Shown: positions 12,651 to 23,648 of the stretch, in pieces
How positions within the stretch are numbered: position 1 is the first letter of the stretch
Layout of the letters: each line of letters begins with the position of its first letter
Assembly: GCA_030180135.1 (NCBI GenBank)
Contig: CM058236.1
Location: 9,693,357-9,757,356, forward strand
DNA length: 64,000 nucleotides
Source: Orychophragmus violaceus
Lineage: Eukaryota; Streptophyta; Magnoliopsida; Brassicales; Brassicaceae
Reading direction: 5' to 3'
Notes under the pieces: model-generated
Databases searched by the model: none
Seen by the model: the letters and a program-made list of their open reading frames with translations, nothing else
Told to the model about the DNA's origin: nothing
Translations under genes and position numbers: made by a program

Positions 12651-13430
12651 CTGGAATCATCTATTCCCATAATCCCTTCGTCACTATATCTCGATCTAGC
12701 ATAAGGCAAGAACTGTGTCATCCTTATTGAGCCAAGATCATGTTCATCGAACTCCGATTTATACTGACAAGACAAACGACTGACAATCACCTCGTTTGAG
12801 TGTGGCCACACATTTCTCAGTATCAAATCTTCGATGGGCCCTGAGATATTTATCTCCTGTTATATAGGAGGGACAAATCCCATCTTGTTTCATCCCTGTT
12901 TCTTCACACACTTCATGATACGCCCAATCAATGCCTTTATAGTCACCAGTTACGGCTGACGTTTGACAAGGTTAAAGCGGACCAATTCATATGTAAGAAA
13001 ACATGATGAACTCAGGTCTAAGGACTATACTCTATAGTCGTAATGAAAACTCTCATGACACTTATATAACTATCCCGTAGAGTTCTCATCAGTGGGTCAT
13101 GTCCGATCCTGTGTTCTCCAACACATATCTATGTGATTGACTTTAATACTCTTATTAATGACTCCATGAAACTTAGTCATCAGTCACCTCACATACTAGT
13201 CTCACGCGGTTGTTAATGTCCCATTTTAACAACCTTGACCAGGGACCAATCATAATTAATGTCATTTATTATCTATAGGGTTTCATGATCAAGTCACATA
13301 CTTGATGACCTATAAAATGTCATAAATTACTTTGGGACTATTATTTAATAACCATTATTAAATAATACAGATGTCAGATTTCAATAACATAATCAAATTA
13401 TGTTTATACGAACATCATATCATAACTAAA
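12651..13430 (-). other. Copia-1 3' non-coding region
   Basis: About 0.8 kb between the end of pol and the PPT with no ORF. It shares blocks with the corresponding region of Copia-2 (for example the phrase ggactatactctatagtcgta in both, near 13022 and 6264), so the two elements belong to related families. Confidence 0.6.
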
Positions 13431-13431
13431 A

Positions 13432-15400
13432 TTAATAACAATGACTCCCACTAAAATTAAGATCACATCTTAAGACATCTAATGCCTTTAGCAGTAGTCT
13501 GGCCCTTATTCGCTCTTGCTCAGCGTGTGTCGAAAGACACTGCGTCTTGCTAAGAGTAATACCAAGAGTCATTTGCACGAAGCCCTTCTTGGAATCCTGC
13601 ATATTGGACATGTGCAAGGCCTTATCACTATAAGTATCTTGACACAATCCAATTAGCTTATCCAATCTATCTCTATAGATTCTTATTCCAAGAATGTATA
13701 CGGTTTCTCCCATAATTTTATCGAAAAACAACTTTCGAATCAAGTCTTAACAGACTGAAACAATGGAACTTCATTTCTGAGAAGTGGTATGTTATCAACA
13801 TACAATACCATAAATGCAACTGCGCTCCCACTAGTCATTTTGTAAACATTCGGTTCCTCTTCATTTCTGATAAAATCAAACCTTTTGATTTCTTCATCAA
13901 AACAAAGATTCCAACTCCGAGATGCTTGCTTCAATCCATAAATGGATCGATGAAGCTTGCATATCTTCCTAGCTTCATTAGGATCAATGAAAACATCAGA
14001 TTATGTCATGTACACATTGTTTTCCAGAATTCCATTAAGGAAAACTGTTTTCACATCCATCTGCCAGATCTCATAACCATTATGAGTGGCGGTTGCTAGG
14101 AGAATCCGAATGGACATAAGCATGGTGTCTGGGAATAGGTTTCTTCATAGTCAATACCATGAATTTGCTTGAAACCATTTGCCACCAACCTAGCTTTGTA
14201 TATCTGAATATAACCATTTTCGGATTCAGCGGCTTTCAGCCATTTTCGGAGTCAAGGCCCATCATTGCTTCCTCAAAATTCGCAGGCCCGTCACTTTCAA
14301 TGATCAGTAGATCACGGCAATTGGTTACGAGAAATCCATATTTCTCGGGTTCGTGACGGATCCTTTCGGATCTGCGAGCTTCAGTTTTCTGTAATAGTCG
14401 CGCACACATATCTCATATGTATACTTTTACCACGACCTAATTAACCAAGATTTAAACCGTAGTTAATTAAGTCATAAACCAAAATCAATATTTGGTTCGC
14501 GATCTGTGTCGATCGATGCAACTTTTATGTCGATCGACACTTCCTCAGAAACTCGCCATTTAAATGTATATCGAATATACATTCACCAGATCCTTTATAA
14601 ACTCTAGGCACCACAGGTGCAGGTTCTACAACTCTTTGTAGATCCAACTGCTGCTCTTCCTCATCAGGTTGAGCAGTCTCCTGTGATTTTCGAATTTCTT
14701 CGAGTTGTACTTTTACTCCCACTGTTCTTCTTGGAAAGAAAGTCTTTCTCAAGAAAACATAGTTCCGAGCAACAAACAATTTGTTCTCGAACTGGTTGTA
14801 AAAGTAACATGCCTTGGTTTTGTTAGGATAACCAATGAAGTAGCACTTATCAGATTTGGGTGTGAGCTTATCAGAGATTAAACGTTTTATATAAGTCTCG
14901 CAACTCCAAATCTCCATGATGGACAAATCATAAACATTTACATTCCACATCTCATGTGGTATCTCTGTAACTGATTTTGATGGAACTCTATTTAAAGTAA
15001 ACTCAGACATTTCTAGGGCGTATTCTTAGAAAGATAACGGAAGATCTAAGTGACTCATCATTGATCGAACCATATCTAATAAAGTCCGATACAGGAGGAG
15101 TGAATTGTGAAACACTTTCACAATCTCTCAGATGATCACTAAATTCTTGACCTAAGTATTCACCTCCATGATCTCATCGTAGAGGTTTAATACCCTTGCC
15201 AAATTGATTATGTACTTCATTTTTGGAACTCTTTGAACTTTTCAAAAATTCTGACTTATGCCTTATAAATAAGGCATAACCGTACCTTCTGAAAATATCA
15301 GTAAAGGTAATGAAGCACTGAAAATTTCCTCTAGCATTTGCGCTTATCGGGCCATGTACATCCGTATGTATAATGCCCAATAATCCTCTGGCCCATTCAT
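13432..15400 (-). pseudogene. Copia-1 pol remnant: integrase, RT, RNase H
   Basis: Minus-strand pieces in pol order. Integrase core is at 15174-15380 with the first catalytic Asp in HTDVHGP. The integrase C-terminal domain and the linker to RT are at about 14590-15010 (KLTPKSDKCYFIGYP and ENKLFVARNYVF). RT is at 13740-13934, then RNase H-side sequence to 13432. The RT active site reads YVDN where copia elements have YVDD, so the enzyme would be dead even without the frameshifts. An LTR-like block (14396-14600) and a short palindromic cassette (15422-15457) sit within pol. Protease is only traceable as broken sequence around 16000. Confidence 0.75.
14396..14600 (-). repeat. LTR-like block lodged in Copia-1 pol
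   Basis: About 200 bp resembling the middle of the Copia-1 LTR (around 4990-5165): the same succession of a cacatat/catatgta box, a run of attaacc motifs, a pair of TCGATCGA palindromes, and an atatcgaatatacattca box. It cuts the integrase-RT linker frame. It looks like a duplicated or gene-converted LTR fragment rather than original coding sequence. Confidence 0.5.
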
Positions 15401-15421
15401 TTTATCCGTTCGTTCGCAACC

Positions 15422-15457
15422 TGTATCGATCGTTGCATACATGCATCGATCGACACT
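15422..15457. repeat. Palindromic TCGATCGA cassette in integrase coding DNA
   Basis: Two neighbouring motifs, tgtatcgatcgttgca and tgcatcgatcgacact, sit where the sister element Copia-2 (around 8690-8720) has uninterrupted integrase coding. They are therefore extra sequence in Copia-1. See the cluster at 17514-17942. Confidence 0.6.
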
Positions 15458-16046
15458 ACCTTTGTTGAAAGGGGCCTCTGTCGTTTTCCAATAAACAAGA
15501 TTCACTATACTCATTATGATTCATAATCAAATGAGCCCAAAAGCCCATCACTATGGAGCTTCTAAATCTGTTTCTCATTTATTTGGCCCAAAACGACAAT
15601 GCTAGAAAGAAGTTTGATTCGTATCATTTGACTTGAATCTCTTGGTATTAATGTTATAGTTAGGCACATTCTGGTTTAGAACATAAATTCCATTCTCTAA
15701 TGGATTGCTACTATAAAATATATCACTGTAATCAAATGAATAACACTTATTCTTGATTTGAGAACTGATATCCTTCCATATCCAAGCAAGGATTAGAAAT
15801 AATCTGTCTGCTCATAGCAGTTACATAGTAGCAGTTTTAAATTCAAAACATGCCATAAAAAGAAAAACAAATGAAATACTCCTACGGTTAATGCAGCAAC
15901 TCTTGCTCCATTCACACTCATAGGTCCACTTGTCCTTTCTCCATAGTCCTACTTTTGCTCAGGCCCTGCACATTTTCACAAAATATGAGTACCACAGCTG
16001 GTATCCAATACCCAACAAGTAGGATTATAAGAAGTAACATTTACTT

Positions 16047-16925
16047 CTATAACATAATACCTGAAGAAGAAGTCTCGTACGTCTTCTTCAGCTTCTCATA
16101 ATCTTCCAAGAATTTATTGCAGTTTCTTTTCAAATGCCCATAACCATTACAATAACGGAACTTAACATCTTCAGAAGGACTGATTTTAACCTTAGGAACA
16201 TGGCCAGACTCGCTTGGATTCACAATCGAGCTCGTCTTGCCATCACCTTTGTTCTTACCAAGTTTCTTAAACTTATTACCCTTTTGTACCATAAGGACAT
16301 CTGGGGTGTCCTTCTTGATGTTAGGTTCAGCAGTCTTAAGCATCCCATGCAATTCAGTCAACGTCTTCGTCAAGTTGTTCATGTTATAATTCATAACAAA
16401 TTGATCATAGCTTGACGGCAGTGACTGCAGAATGATGTCAGTAGCCAACTCTTGGCTAATGGGACAATCCAGTTTCCCCAGGTTATCAATATAACCCATC
16501 ATCTAAATGACATGAGGACTAACTGGTTCACCCTTTGGTAGCTTGCACTCAATCAGAGATCTAACCGTCTGGTATCTCTGAGTTCGTGCCTGCTCCTGAA
16601 ACATACTTTTCAGGCCAGCGATCATCTCTTTTGGCGACTCCACGTACTCATATTGCTTCTGCAATTCCGAGTTCATGGTAGCCAACATGAGACAACTCAC
16701 ATCCACCGCATCATTAGAATGCTTATCCCAAGAATCCTTATCTGACTGCCAGGCATTGGCTCGGTACTTCTTGGGGAGAACTTTCTCAAGGACATAGTCC
16801 TTTTTCTCCTGTTTGAGAACAATTCTCAAGTTCCGATACCATTCAAGAAAGTTGGATCCATTTAACTTGTCCTTCTCAAGGACGGATCGCAGGGAGAAAT
16901 TGTTACGATGGTTTGTGCTAGACAT
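16047..16925 (-). pseudogene. Copia-1 gag (UBN2-type capsid plus zinc knuckle), one stop
   Basis: Starts at ATG 16925 and reads 140 codons to a TAG at about 16503, then resumes in the same frame for 151 codons. It aligns over its length with the intact gag of Copia-2 (start MSSTNHRNNFS versus MTSTNNQNTFS; DKLNGSNF and YVLEK blocks shared). The stop replaces a Lys codon (Copia-2 has VSKMMGYIDN, Copia-1 VI-stop-MMGYIDN). The nucleocapsid zinc knuckle is damaged: RYCNGYGHLKRNC has lost the first Cys of the CX2CX4HX4C motif. Gag would form the particle shell in the cytoplasm, but this copy cannot do so as it stands. Confidence 0.85.
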
Positions 16926-18087
16926 AGCTGAAAAATAAGGGAGGTTTTAGTTATGATGTTCAAGAAATGAGAAGTCTTAACTATTAAGAAAACTCGCATT
17001 ATATTCAAACAATGTTTCCTCAGATGAATATAATGATCCAAGACCCTTACTTCACTAAACTTGAGTGAGCCACTGGCTATCACCCAAATTTTAGCTATCT
17101 AGGTAAGCAACTCTTTGCTAGTTATATCCAATATAACTCCTTGTTGTGGATTGACATCTCATGTCCAATCCACCTGATGTCTCTGAGCCCAAAACGATTT
17201 TGATGGCCCAGTCAAGTAAATCAATCTCTTAAGTCATGTAATTGTCGATGTCTTGCACTGCAAGTCCATCAACACGATTACCTCTGTCTTACTCATGTAA
17301 TTGTGAACATCTTGCACTGCAAGTCTATCACACAATTAAATGGGTCTTGACAGTTGACAAGATTGGAAAGACATCAAGTATCACTTGATATTTGATTGAG
17401 GAACAGAATCATTTAAAACGTTCAGTTTTATTATGTTTTAATTCTTATAATTAATTGATTCATCTTGCTGCGGTTCTGTGATTTCAGGTTCAATAACCTA
17501 ATCAACAAGTCTGATGTCGACCGACACTACTATAGTGTCGATCGATGCAGGATAACCAAAAGCAATCCGCGATAACCGATCAATCCAATTGATCCGGTTT
17601 TGAATACCGGTCAGTGCCGATCGATGCTACGCTAGCATCGGTCGATACCAACCTAATCAAACCAATCGCAATTAAACCATTCATAGAGTTCGACTATTGA
17701 AGACCAAGCTCGATAACCGGTCCAATCCAATTGAACCGATTCATCAATCTTGCGAGGTTTGTGTCGATCGATGCAACGCTTGTGTCGATCGACACTAGGC
17801 GAAAACTAAGGTTTATTTGGGTTTTCGCTCTGCATCGATCGATGCCGGATTGGCATCGATCGACACCATGCGAAAAACCCTAAATTTTATTCGGGTTTTC
17901 GCCCTGTGTCGATCGATGCCGGATTGGCAACGATCGACACCATGCGAAAAACCCTAAGCCGTTTTTCGAACAAACCCTAAACTAGGTTTTTCATGAAAAC
18001 GAATTTTAGCAAGTTTGTATCAACCATACACAGATTCAGATTCAACTAATCTAATCAACATGCTACAGATTCAATGGAACCCTAAAA
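16926..18087 (-). other. Copia-1 5' leader
   Basis: About 1.16 kb untranslated sequence between PBS and gag ATG on the minus strand. It contains a short repeat (around 17233 and 17295: catgtaattgt...atcttgcactgcaagt) and the cluster of palindromic cassettes at 17514-17942. No ORF of note. Confidence 0.6.
17514..17942. repeat. Cluster of five palindromic TCGATCGA cassettes
   Basis: Five pairs of near-palindromes built on TCGATCGA lie at about 17514-17550, 17613-17650, 17761-17797, 17831-17868 and 17905-17940. A typical pair is tgtcgatcgatgc, a short spacer, then gtgtcgatcgacac. The last two lie in a 74 bp tandem duplication (units starting about 17819 and 17893, each beginning gggttttcgc and followed by gcgaaaaaccctaa). 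Further pairs occur at 5074-5110, 14505-14540, 15422-15457 and 18477-18513. Each motif can fold on itself, and the pair can fold as a longer hairpin. Confidence 0.8.
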
Positions 18088-18098
18088 CTCTGATACCA
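18088..18098 (-). promoter_or_regulatory. Copia-1 primer-binding site (initiator Met tRNA)
   Basis: The minus strand reads TGGTATCAGAG one base after the 5' LTR. This is the standard plant copia PBS, complementary to the 3' end of initiator methionine tRNA. Confidence 0.92.
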
Positions 18099-18099
18099 C

Positions 18100-18777
18100 T
18101 GAAGGAATTTCTAGCAGATCCTAATCCAATTAGGCAAACCTGTTCTGAATTCCGAGCCTAGGATCTAGGGTTCATGTAATTGAATCTAGGGATCTCAGAA
18201 TTACCTGTTGATTAGCAGCGGAAGATTTGCAGATAATCGAGATCTAAAGCGCCTCAATTGCTGCGCCTCTACTGGTATCCACACGCACACAAACTGAACA
18301 GCAGGGATGCTAGTGCCTATAGAGATCCAATCTCTTCAGAGGTTTCTATACAAGTTCTGGTGGCTGTGAATTAGGTTAGGGATCAGTTTAGGTCGACCAT
18401 ATATCTTATATATGTCGACTTAAACCATGACGGAATTAACCAACGATTAACCGAATTAATCTGATTAATCCGCGAGTGCATCGATCGTTGCACTATATGC
18501 ATCGATCGATGCAGTCCCAGAACATTGATATCGAATGCATATCAAATATGCATTCACTAGATCATTACATTAATGATCAACCTCGTCTTTATCGTCCAGT
18601 TTGCTTAGGTGTGTGACCATGTAGGATCATATAACACTAGCAATGAGTTCTAAACTCATTGATCATAAGTGGCTTCTAGCAAAGCATTATGACTACCTAG
18701 TATTATATGATTGTCTCATCTCGACAATACAACTATCACTTAGAGCAAGTACAATAGATTTCAGGACATTCCCAACA
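18100..18777 (-). repeat. Copia-1 5' LTR
   Basis: 678 bp. On the minus strand it begins TGTTGGGAATG and ends CCTTCA. It is followed on the plus strand by the target duplication aattc (18778-18782). It differs from the split 3' LTR at two positions by my count. Confidence 0.92.
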
Positions 18778-18782
18778 AATTC

Positions 18783-19175
18783 TCGAATCAAGGAACACAA
18801 CAAAAAATTGGAAAAGCAACGACAAATCGGCAAAATCACAACAAAAATCAACACAAGCTTAGTAAAGGAAAAATGGGATTATCTTTTCGAACTTCAGAGA
18901 AGATACGGAAAATGAGAAAATAAGAGTATTTGAAAAATAAAAGAGAGTTGTGCCGCTTCCAAAATAAGTGTCATAATTACCCTTATGCGACTTTCGCTTT
19001 GCATACCTATACACCGCGCTCAGATCACTTACTTGTACAATCACTCCACGTCAGAAGAAAACCTGACACATACCTGCTCAATAAAGACAGTTGTCATCGT
19101 TAAAGTCGGACCAAGCTAACCATCTTAAAAATCTCCTTTCGGTGATAGTCAAACACCAAACTGGGAGGAGGCAAT
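18783..19175 (+). mobile_element. Gypsy-A: region between antisense ORF and 3' LTR
   Basis: Continues the Gypsy-A sequence interrupted at 4696. It corresponds to the stretch 52730-53189 of Gypsy-C (antisense-gene promoter region, then a G-rich tract). A purine-rich run ctgggaggaggcaat directly before the LTR is the likely PPT. The short frames here are not supported as genes. Confidence 0.6.
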
Positions 19176-19673
19176 TGTTGGGGGTGCACTTAGCACCCCC
19201 GAGTTAGCTCGGCCCATCTTTGATACTGGCCTATTAGGAAAGATAAACTACGCTCATTGCGATTACAATACCAAACCATATGAATGACACGAAAATCAAT
19301 ACAAGTACAAGATATGCCTCTAAATAATGTTGAATAGTGAAGCGGCGCAGTGATGACCTATTACTCACCTATCCTACCCACAAAACAAGGAGAGAGCCCA
19401 ATGATACTCGCCGCAAGCTACGAAAGTTAGGTAAACTAGCGGACATCCTCCAACTGAGCTACTTATCCCTGAAATCAAGGAGAAGAAACACTATAAATTC
19501 AAGAGACTTAACATTAATAAAAGACATTTAATTCGAAAGAGAAAAATATACTTAGAGAGAGATATTCTCATAAAAGACTCGAAGCTACGCATTTAGGTTT
19601 TCTTCTGACCTTTGTCGAGATTTCTTTTAAGCCTCCTTTATAATCTCTTTTTTCTCTCATATGGATCTATTAC
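19176..19673 (+). repeat. Gypsy-A 3' LTR (right edge uncertain)
   Basis: Starts TGTTGGGGGTGCACTTAGCA, parallel to the LTR starts at 53190 and 59244 (TGTTGGAG...). The right edge cannot be fixed because the 5' LTR is outside the window; ends between about 19670 and 19752 are possible. Confidence 0.55.
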
Positions 19674-19752
19674 GTTTGAAACCTGTTTTCTTTAAATTAA
19701 TACATACATATTATTCTGACATATCATTTCTGAACTAGTGTTTTATCAAACA

Positions 19753-20440
19753 AAGAAAATATGAATACTTAGCGCCACATAAAAGTCATATCACTCACTT
19801 TACCACTCATTCTACCATTTATATATTACCATAATGTATTTGTGTGAAGTTTCCCTTCAACATATACTTTAATATGTTGGTTAATTGATTTTTGTTTATA
19901 TACTATTATGTAGTCAATTTACATGTAGATTGTACAACTTTCACGTAGTCGCCAAGTAAAATTATCTTATGGCACATCCTACGTACTAGCACCTTCAACT
20001 GTGTTTCGGGTTTTGGATTGATTTTTAAAAATCAAAATCAATTTTGTATGATTTTTTTTTTTTGGATTTAAAACCATGTACAATTTGGTTTGGAACAGTT
20101 CAGTTATGTTTAATTCATGATTTATTGGTTGTTTAAAAAGTAAAATCATATAAAACTATATGTAATTCGGTGTGGATGGTTTTGAGTTTTTTTTTATTCT
20201 GTTATTTTCACAAAAATGTCCGCATAACATAAATACGTGATTATACCAGCAACAACGTGAATATTACATAATTCTATTTTTATAATATTCTAATGTTTTA
20301 TGTGAACAATACCAAATAATATTGGTAGATTTGATCATATTAAATTAATATATTTACTAAGTTTCTAAAATTACAAAATTAACAGAAATGCAGAACAAAC
20401 TTGATAATTGATAGAACTTATTTTTTTTTGAACAATGATA
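19753..20440. other. AT-rich intergenic DNA
   Basis: No gene seen. Homopolymer T runs and short inverted repeats occur around 20400-20500 (gaacaatg...cattgttc; attgatagatagaa and its near-complement), which could form a small hairpin. Confidence 0.5.
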
Positions 20441-20441
20441 A

Positions 20442-21361
20442 TTGATAGATAGAACTTACCATTGTTCAATTCTATCTTCTATCAATCTGATAATTGATAG
20501 AACTTATTCACCTTTTTGTTTGTTATTGTCATCAGTTATTCGTGCATATCCTTATTATATAATTCACAAGTCATCTGAGAGAAAGTACATGCCCTATCCT
20601 TCTGACACATCTCAGTTTCTCCATTTTTTTAACAATTTTTTTAATCGAAAACGATCAGAAAATATTTTCGAGAACAATTTTTTTAAAAAAAATTTCGAGA
20701 ACAGTTTTCTTAAAAAAAAGTTCTTCCCACATCTCACCATTTACGGATCTCATTTCTCTCTTTCAGTTGCAGAAATTAAACTCTCCAATCCACGATCTCC
20801 ATTCTCCCTTTATCTCCATTTTCTTTCTACAACTGACCTTCGCTACTTTCGGTCTCTGCGTTCGTGTTTCTACTCATCATCTCTCCTATACTATGGATCT
20901 GCGGTTTATTTTGGGAAGCAGGTATATCAAATCGAAGATTCTGGAGAACCTAGATCCGATGGAGTCCAATATTGTTGCGAAACATCTAAGGTGGCTATAG
21001 AGATTATGAATCATGCGGTGGTAAATCCGATTAATGGATTCAATCTCAAAGGCTTTAGATGGATGGATTCAGGAAAAATCATTTTCGGTGTATCAAGGTA
21101 ACAATATTTGTAACCCTAATCAAATCGACGTACGCGGTAGAGTCCTGGAAATCGTTTTGGTTCATGATTCGGAAGGATTTCAATTGGATGATTGAATTAC
21201 TGATTTGTTCACATCATTATTTTTTAGAATTATTTTTATATCACAAGGTAAAGGCTCTAGAAAAGGACCTTTCATGGATTGTGGTTTCATTATGGTCTGT
21301 TACGACATTGATTGGTTTCGATTTAGATTATCCTACATATCGATCAGTTCAAAAGTTTTAA
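20442..21361 (+). pseudogene. Unidentified gene-like fragment
   Basis: A CT-rich leader-like stretch (about 20730-20890) is followed by two open frames (20767-21000 and 20442-21101) and a further piece to 21361. Base composition rises above the AT-rich surroundings, as in exons, but I recognise no domain and the frames do not join without splicing. It lies 350 bp upstream of the CIP1 pseudogene, and both may have come in together as captured gene fragments. Confidence 0.3.
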
Positions 21362-21699
21362 AAATCTAGATATCATTGTGCATTTTTTTTTGATTGGGAT
21401 ACGAATTTGGTCTTTAAGAAAATTAACTCAAGTTTGAGTTTCATCATTGAAAACCAGTATTCACAAGGGTTATTGAGTCTCTTTTAAACTTCTGAAATCA
21501 TTTATTTTTTGGTTTTTTATTCTCTACTATCTTTTAATATGTTATGCGGTTGTACTGCAAGCTTGGTTTCTTTCTAGATGTGGCTTACATGTACTAGGAG
21601 AACCATATTTCTTGCGTCATCTTATCTGAATAAAACGGTTTCATCTCTGGATTACAAGGCTAATATTTATGTCATTGGGTTTAACCCCAAAACTTGAGG

Positions 21700-22684
21700 A
21701 TAAGGAGAAGCAATCATCGTCAACAATTGAGAGTTTGGCAGCTGAGATCGGTGGCCTACGAACATGACTAGATTCAGCGTCTGCTAAGAAGAAAGAGTTA
21801 GAGAAACTAATGGTGAGCAAAAGCGGGTGAGATCATTGGTCTGGGCCAGAAAGTGGTATCACTTGAAAGCCAGAGAACAGAACTAGAGATCCAACATGAG
21901 AGGAAGTCCAAGGAGATCTCTGAACATACGAGTCAGATTACAGTTCCAAAAAGGAGATTGCAAACAAGGTCAACGATCACGATAATATTGTAGAAGAAAG
22001 AAATGGTTTATCTGAGAAGATAAAGGGTCGTCAAGTTGAGCTAGAGACTACAAAAACAGAGAAGTAAGCTTCAAGAGGAGCTAAAAACTAAACAAAAGAC
22101 ATGGTTCAAACGCGCAATAAGATCAACGAAGCCTCTGCGGAAACAATGGCCTTAACAGAATATATCAACAATCTGGAGCATGAACTTGATTCTCTGCAGG
22201 TGAAGAGGAGCGAAACTGAAGCAGAGCTAGAGAAGCAAGAGAAATCAGAATTGTCTAATCAGATCATTGATGTCAAAAGAGCATTGGTAGAGCAAGAAGC
22301 TGCTTACAGTACGCTGGGAGAGGAACACAAACAGATCAAAGAACTTTTCAACAAACGTGAGGAAACACTCAATAAGCTAACAGATGATCACAAAGAAGCC
22401 CAAAAATTGCTGGAGGAGAGAGGTAATGGAGTAATATCCAGAGATTCTGCAATCGCAGGTCACAAAGAGGCAATGGAGAATTTATGTAACGAGCTGGAAA
22501 TGAAAGAAGATGGGATAGAAACTCTCATGGAGAAGATCAGTAACATCGAGATTAAGCTATGTTTATCGAACCAGAAAATGAGGGTAGCCGAACAGGTACT
22601 AACGGAGAAAGAAGAAGCTTTCAAGAGAGAAGAAGCTAAGCACTTAAGAGGAGCAAGCATTGCTTGAGAAAAGCCTCACGGTGA
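21700..22684 (+). pseudogene. COP1-interactive protein 1 (CIP1) pseudogene fragment
   Basis: The longest open part (22101-22667, 188 codons) is a heptad-rich coiled coil. It matches the C-terminal third of Arabidopsis CIP1, a cytoskeleton-associated coiled-coil partner of the COP1 ubiquitin ligase, along its whole length from memory (blocks such as MALTEYINNLE, VEQEAAYSTLGEEHKQI, EMKEDGIETLMEKISNIE). Upstream, 21700-22100 gives the preceding CIP1 segment in several frames with stops and small deletions. At 22650 a shift breaks the frame (EEAKHL then the continuation in another frame), and similarity stops at about 22684. The real protein is over 1000 residues and has more C-terminal sequence, so this is a truncated, frameshifted copy. 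Origin by transposon capture or segmental duplication is open. Confidence 0.85.
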
Positions 22685-23592
22685 AATATTGTCTGTCACT
22701 AAAAGAAAATATTGTCACTTTGTTAGTTTTTTTGTTTGTTTTGTTTTAAGCTCCATCTTCGTATTATGTTGGTATACCAGTGACACCACTTTGCCAAAGT
22801 TGATTAAAACAAAAGAATATTATTGGATACACAAGAAAATACTTTTTCCATTGTAATCTTTTAGGTATTTTCTTATTACATTGTGTCATAATTTATACAT
22901 TTTGATTAAAACAAGTTTTTAATTTTTAAATTAAAATTTTCAATATTTTCCCAAATTAAATTCTTTTATTCTGGGCAAAAATATATAATTTAGAGAAATC
23001 CAAAATTTCTACAATAGATATATAACTATTAGAAATCTTATGTTGATAGAGGTTACGTGGACAAGATTATATACATGATATTGATTACATAAGATTAAGA
23101 AGAGAAAAAAAATTAAAGTATGTTGAAATACAGATGGTCAAAAAGAACGAAGAAAAGAACTAAAGATCTTTAAAATAGCCAATAGTGAATATACAACATT
23201 GTACCAATTTTTATGATAACATTTTTAAATTATTCTTCCATTTTTAAGCATTTTGTTTTGTCATTAATTAAATCACTTTAACACTTCTAAAATTGGTTAT
23301 CTACAAAGCTTACCAAATATAATAGTTATTTTGTGTGCATTAGCATAAAATCACAAATACTAACATAATAGAAATTTTTATATAAAAATACCAAACATAA
23401 TAGACCTAAAATACTTTCTCCAAGATACATCACTCATCCAAATTTTTGAAAATTTACACGTATGAAAAAATAAACGTACTCATTACACATATTAACAAGA
23501 AATTAAATGAAACATTACAGCCAATAAATAAATAAAATATAATTCTAGGTATAACAGTCGAACAAAAAAACAAGTTCACATACTAAGAACAC

Positions 23593-23648
23593 AATATATA
23601 TATATATATATATATGTGTATATATATAAGATACACATATATATATAA
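23593..23648. repeat. (AT)n microsatellite
   Basis: Alternating AT over roughly 55 bp with two small interruptions (gtgt, agatacac). Confidence 0.85.

Larger units (their letters stand above)
4697..18777 (-). mobile_element. Copia-1: Ty1/copia element (outer), interrupted by Copia-2
   Basis: Complete on the minus strand with LTRs at both ends and the 5 bp target duplication aattc at 4692-4696 and 18778-18782. The 3' LTR (4697-5217 plus 12475-12636) is split by Copia-2. The 5' LTR is 18100-18777. Order on the minus strand: 5' LTR, PBS to initiator Met tRNA, about 1.2 kb leader, gag, protease remnant, integrase, RT, RNase H, about 0.8 kb 3' non-coding region, PPT, 3' LTR. Both LTRs are 678 bp after removal of the nested element and I count two differences, so insertion was recent. 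The coding region nevertheless carries many stops, frameshifts and a catalytic-site change. The element landed just upstream of the antisense ORF start of Gypsy-A. Confidence 0.92.

Noticed and set aside
20400..20500. Small inverted repeats as a MITE
   Set aside because: No target duplication or clear termini; probably local AT-rich repetition.
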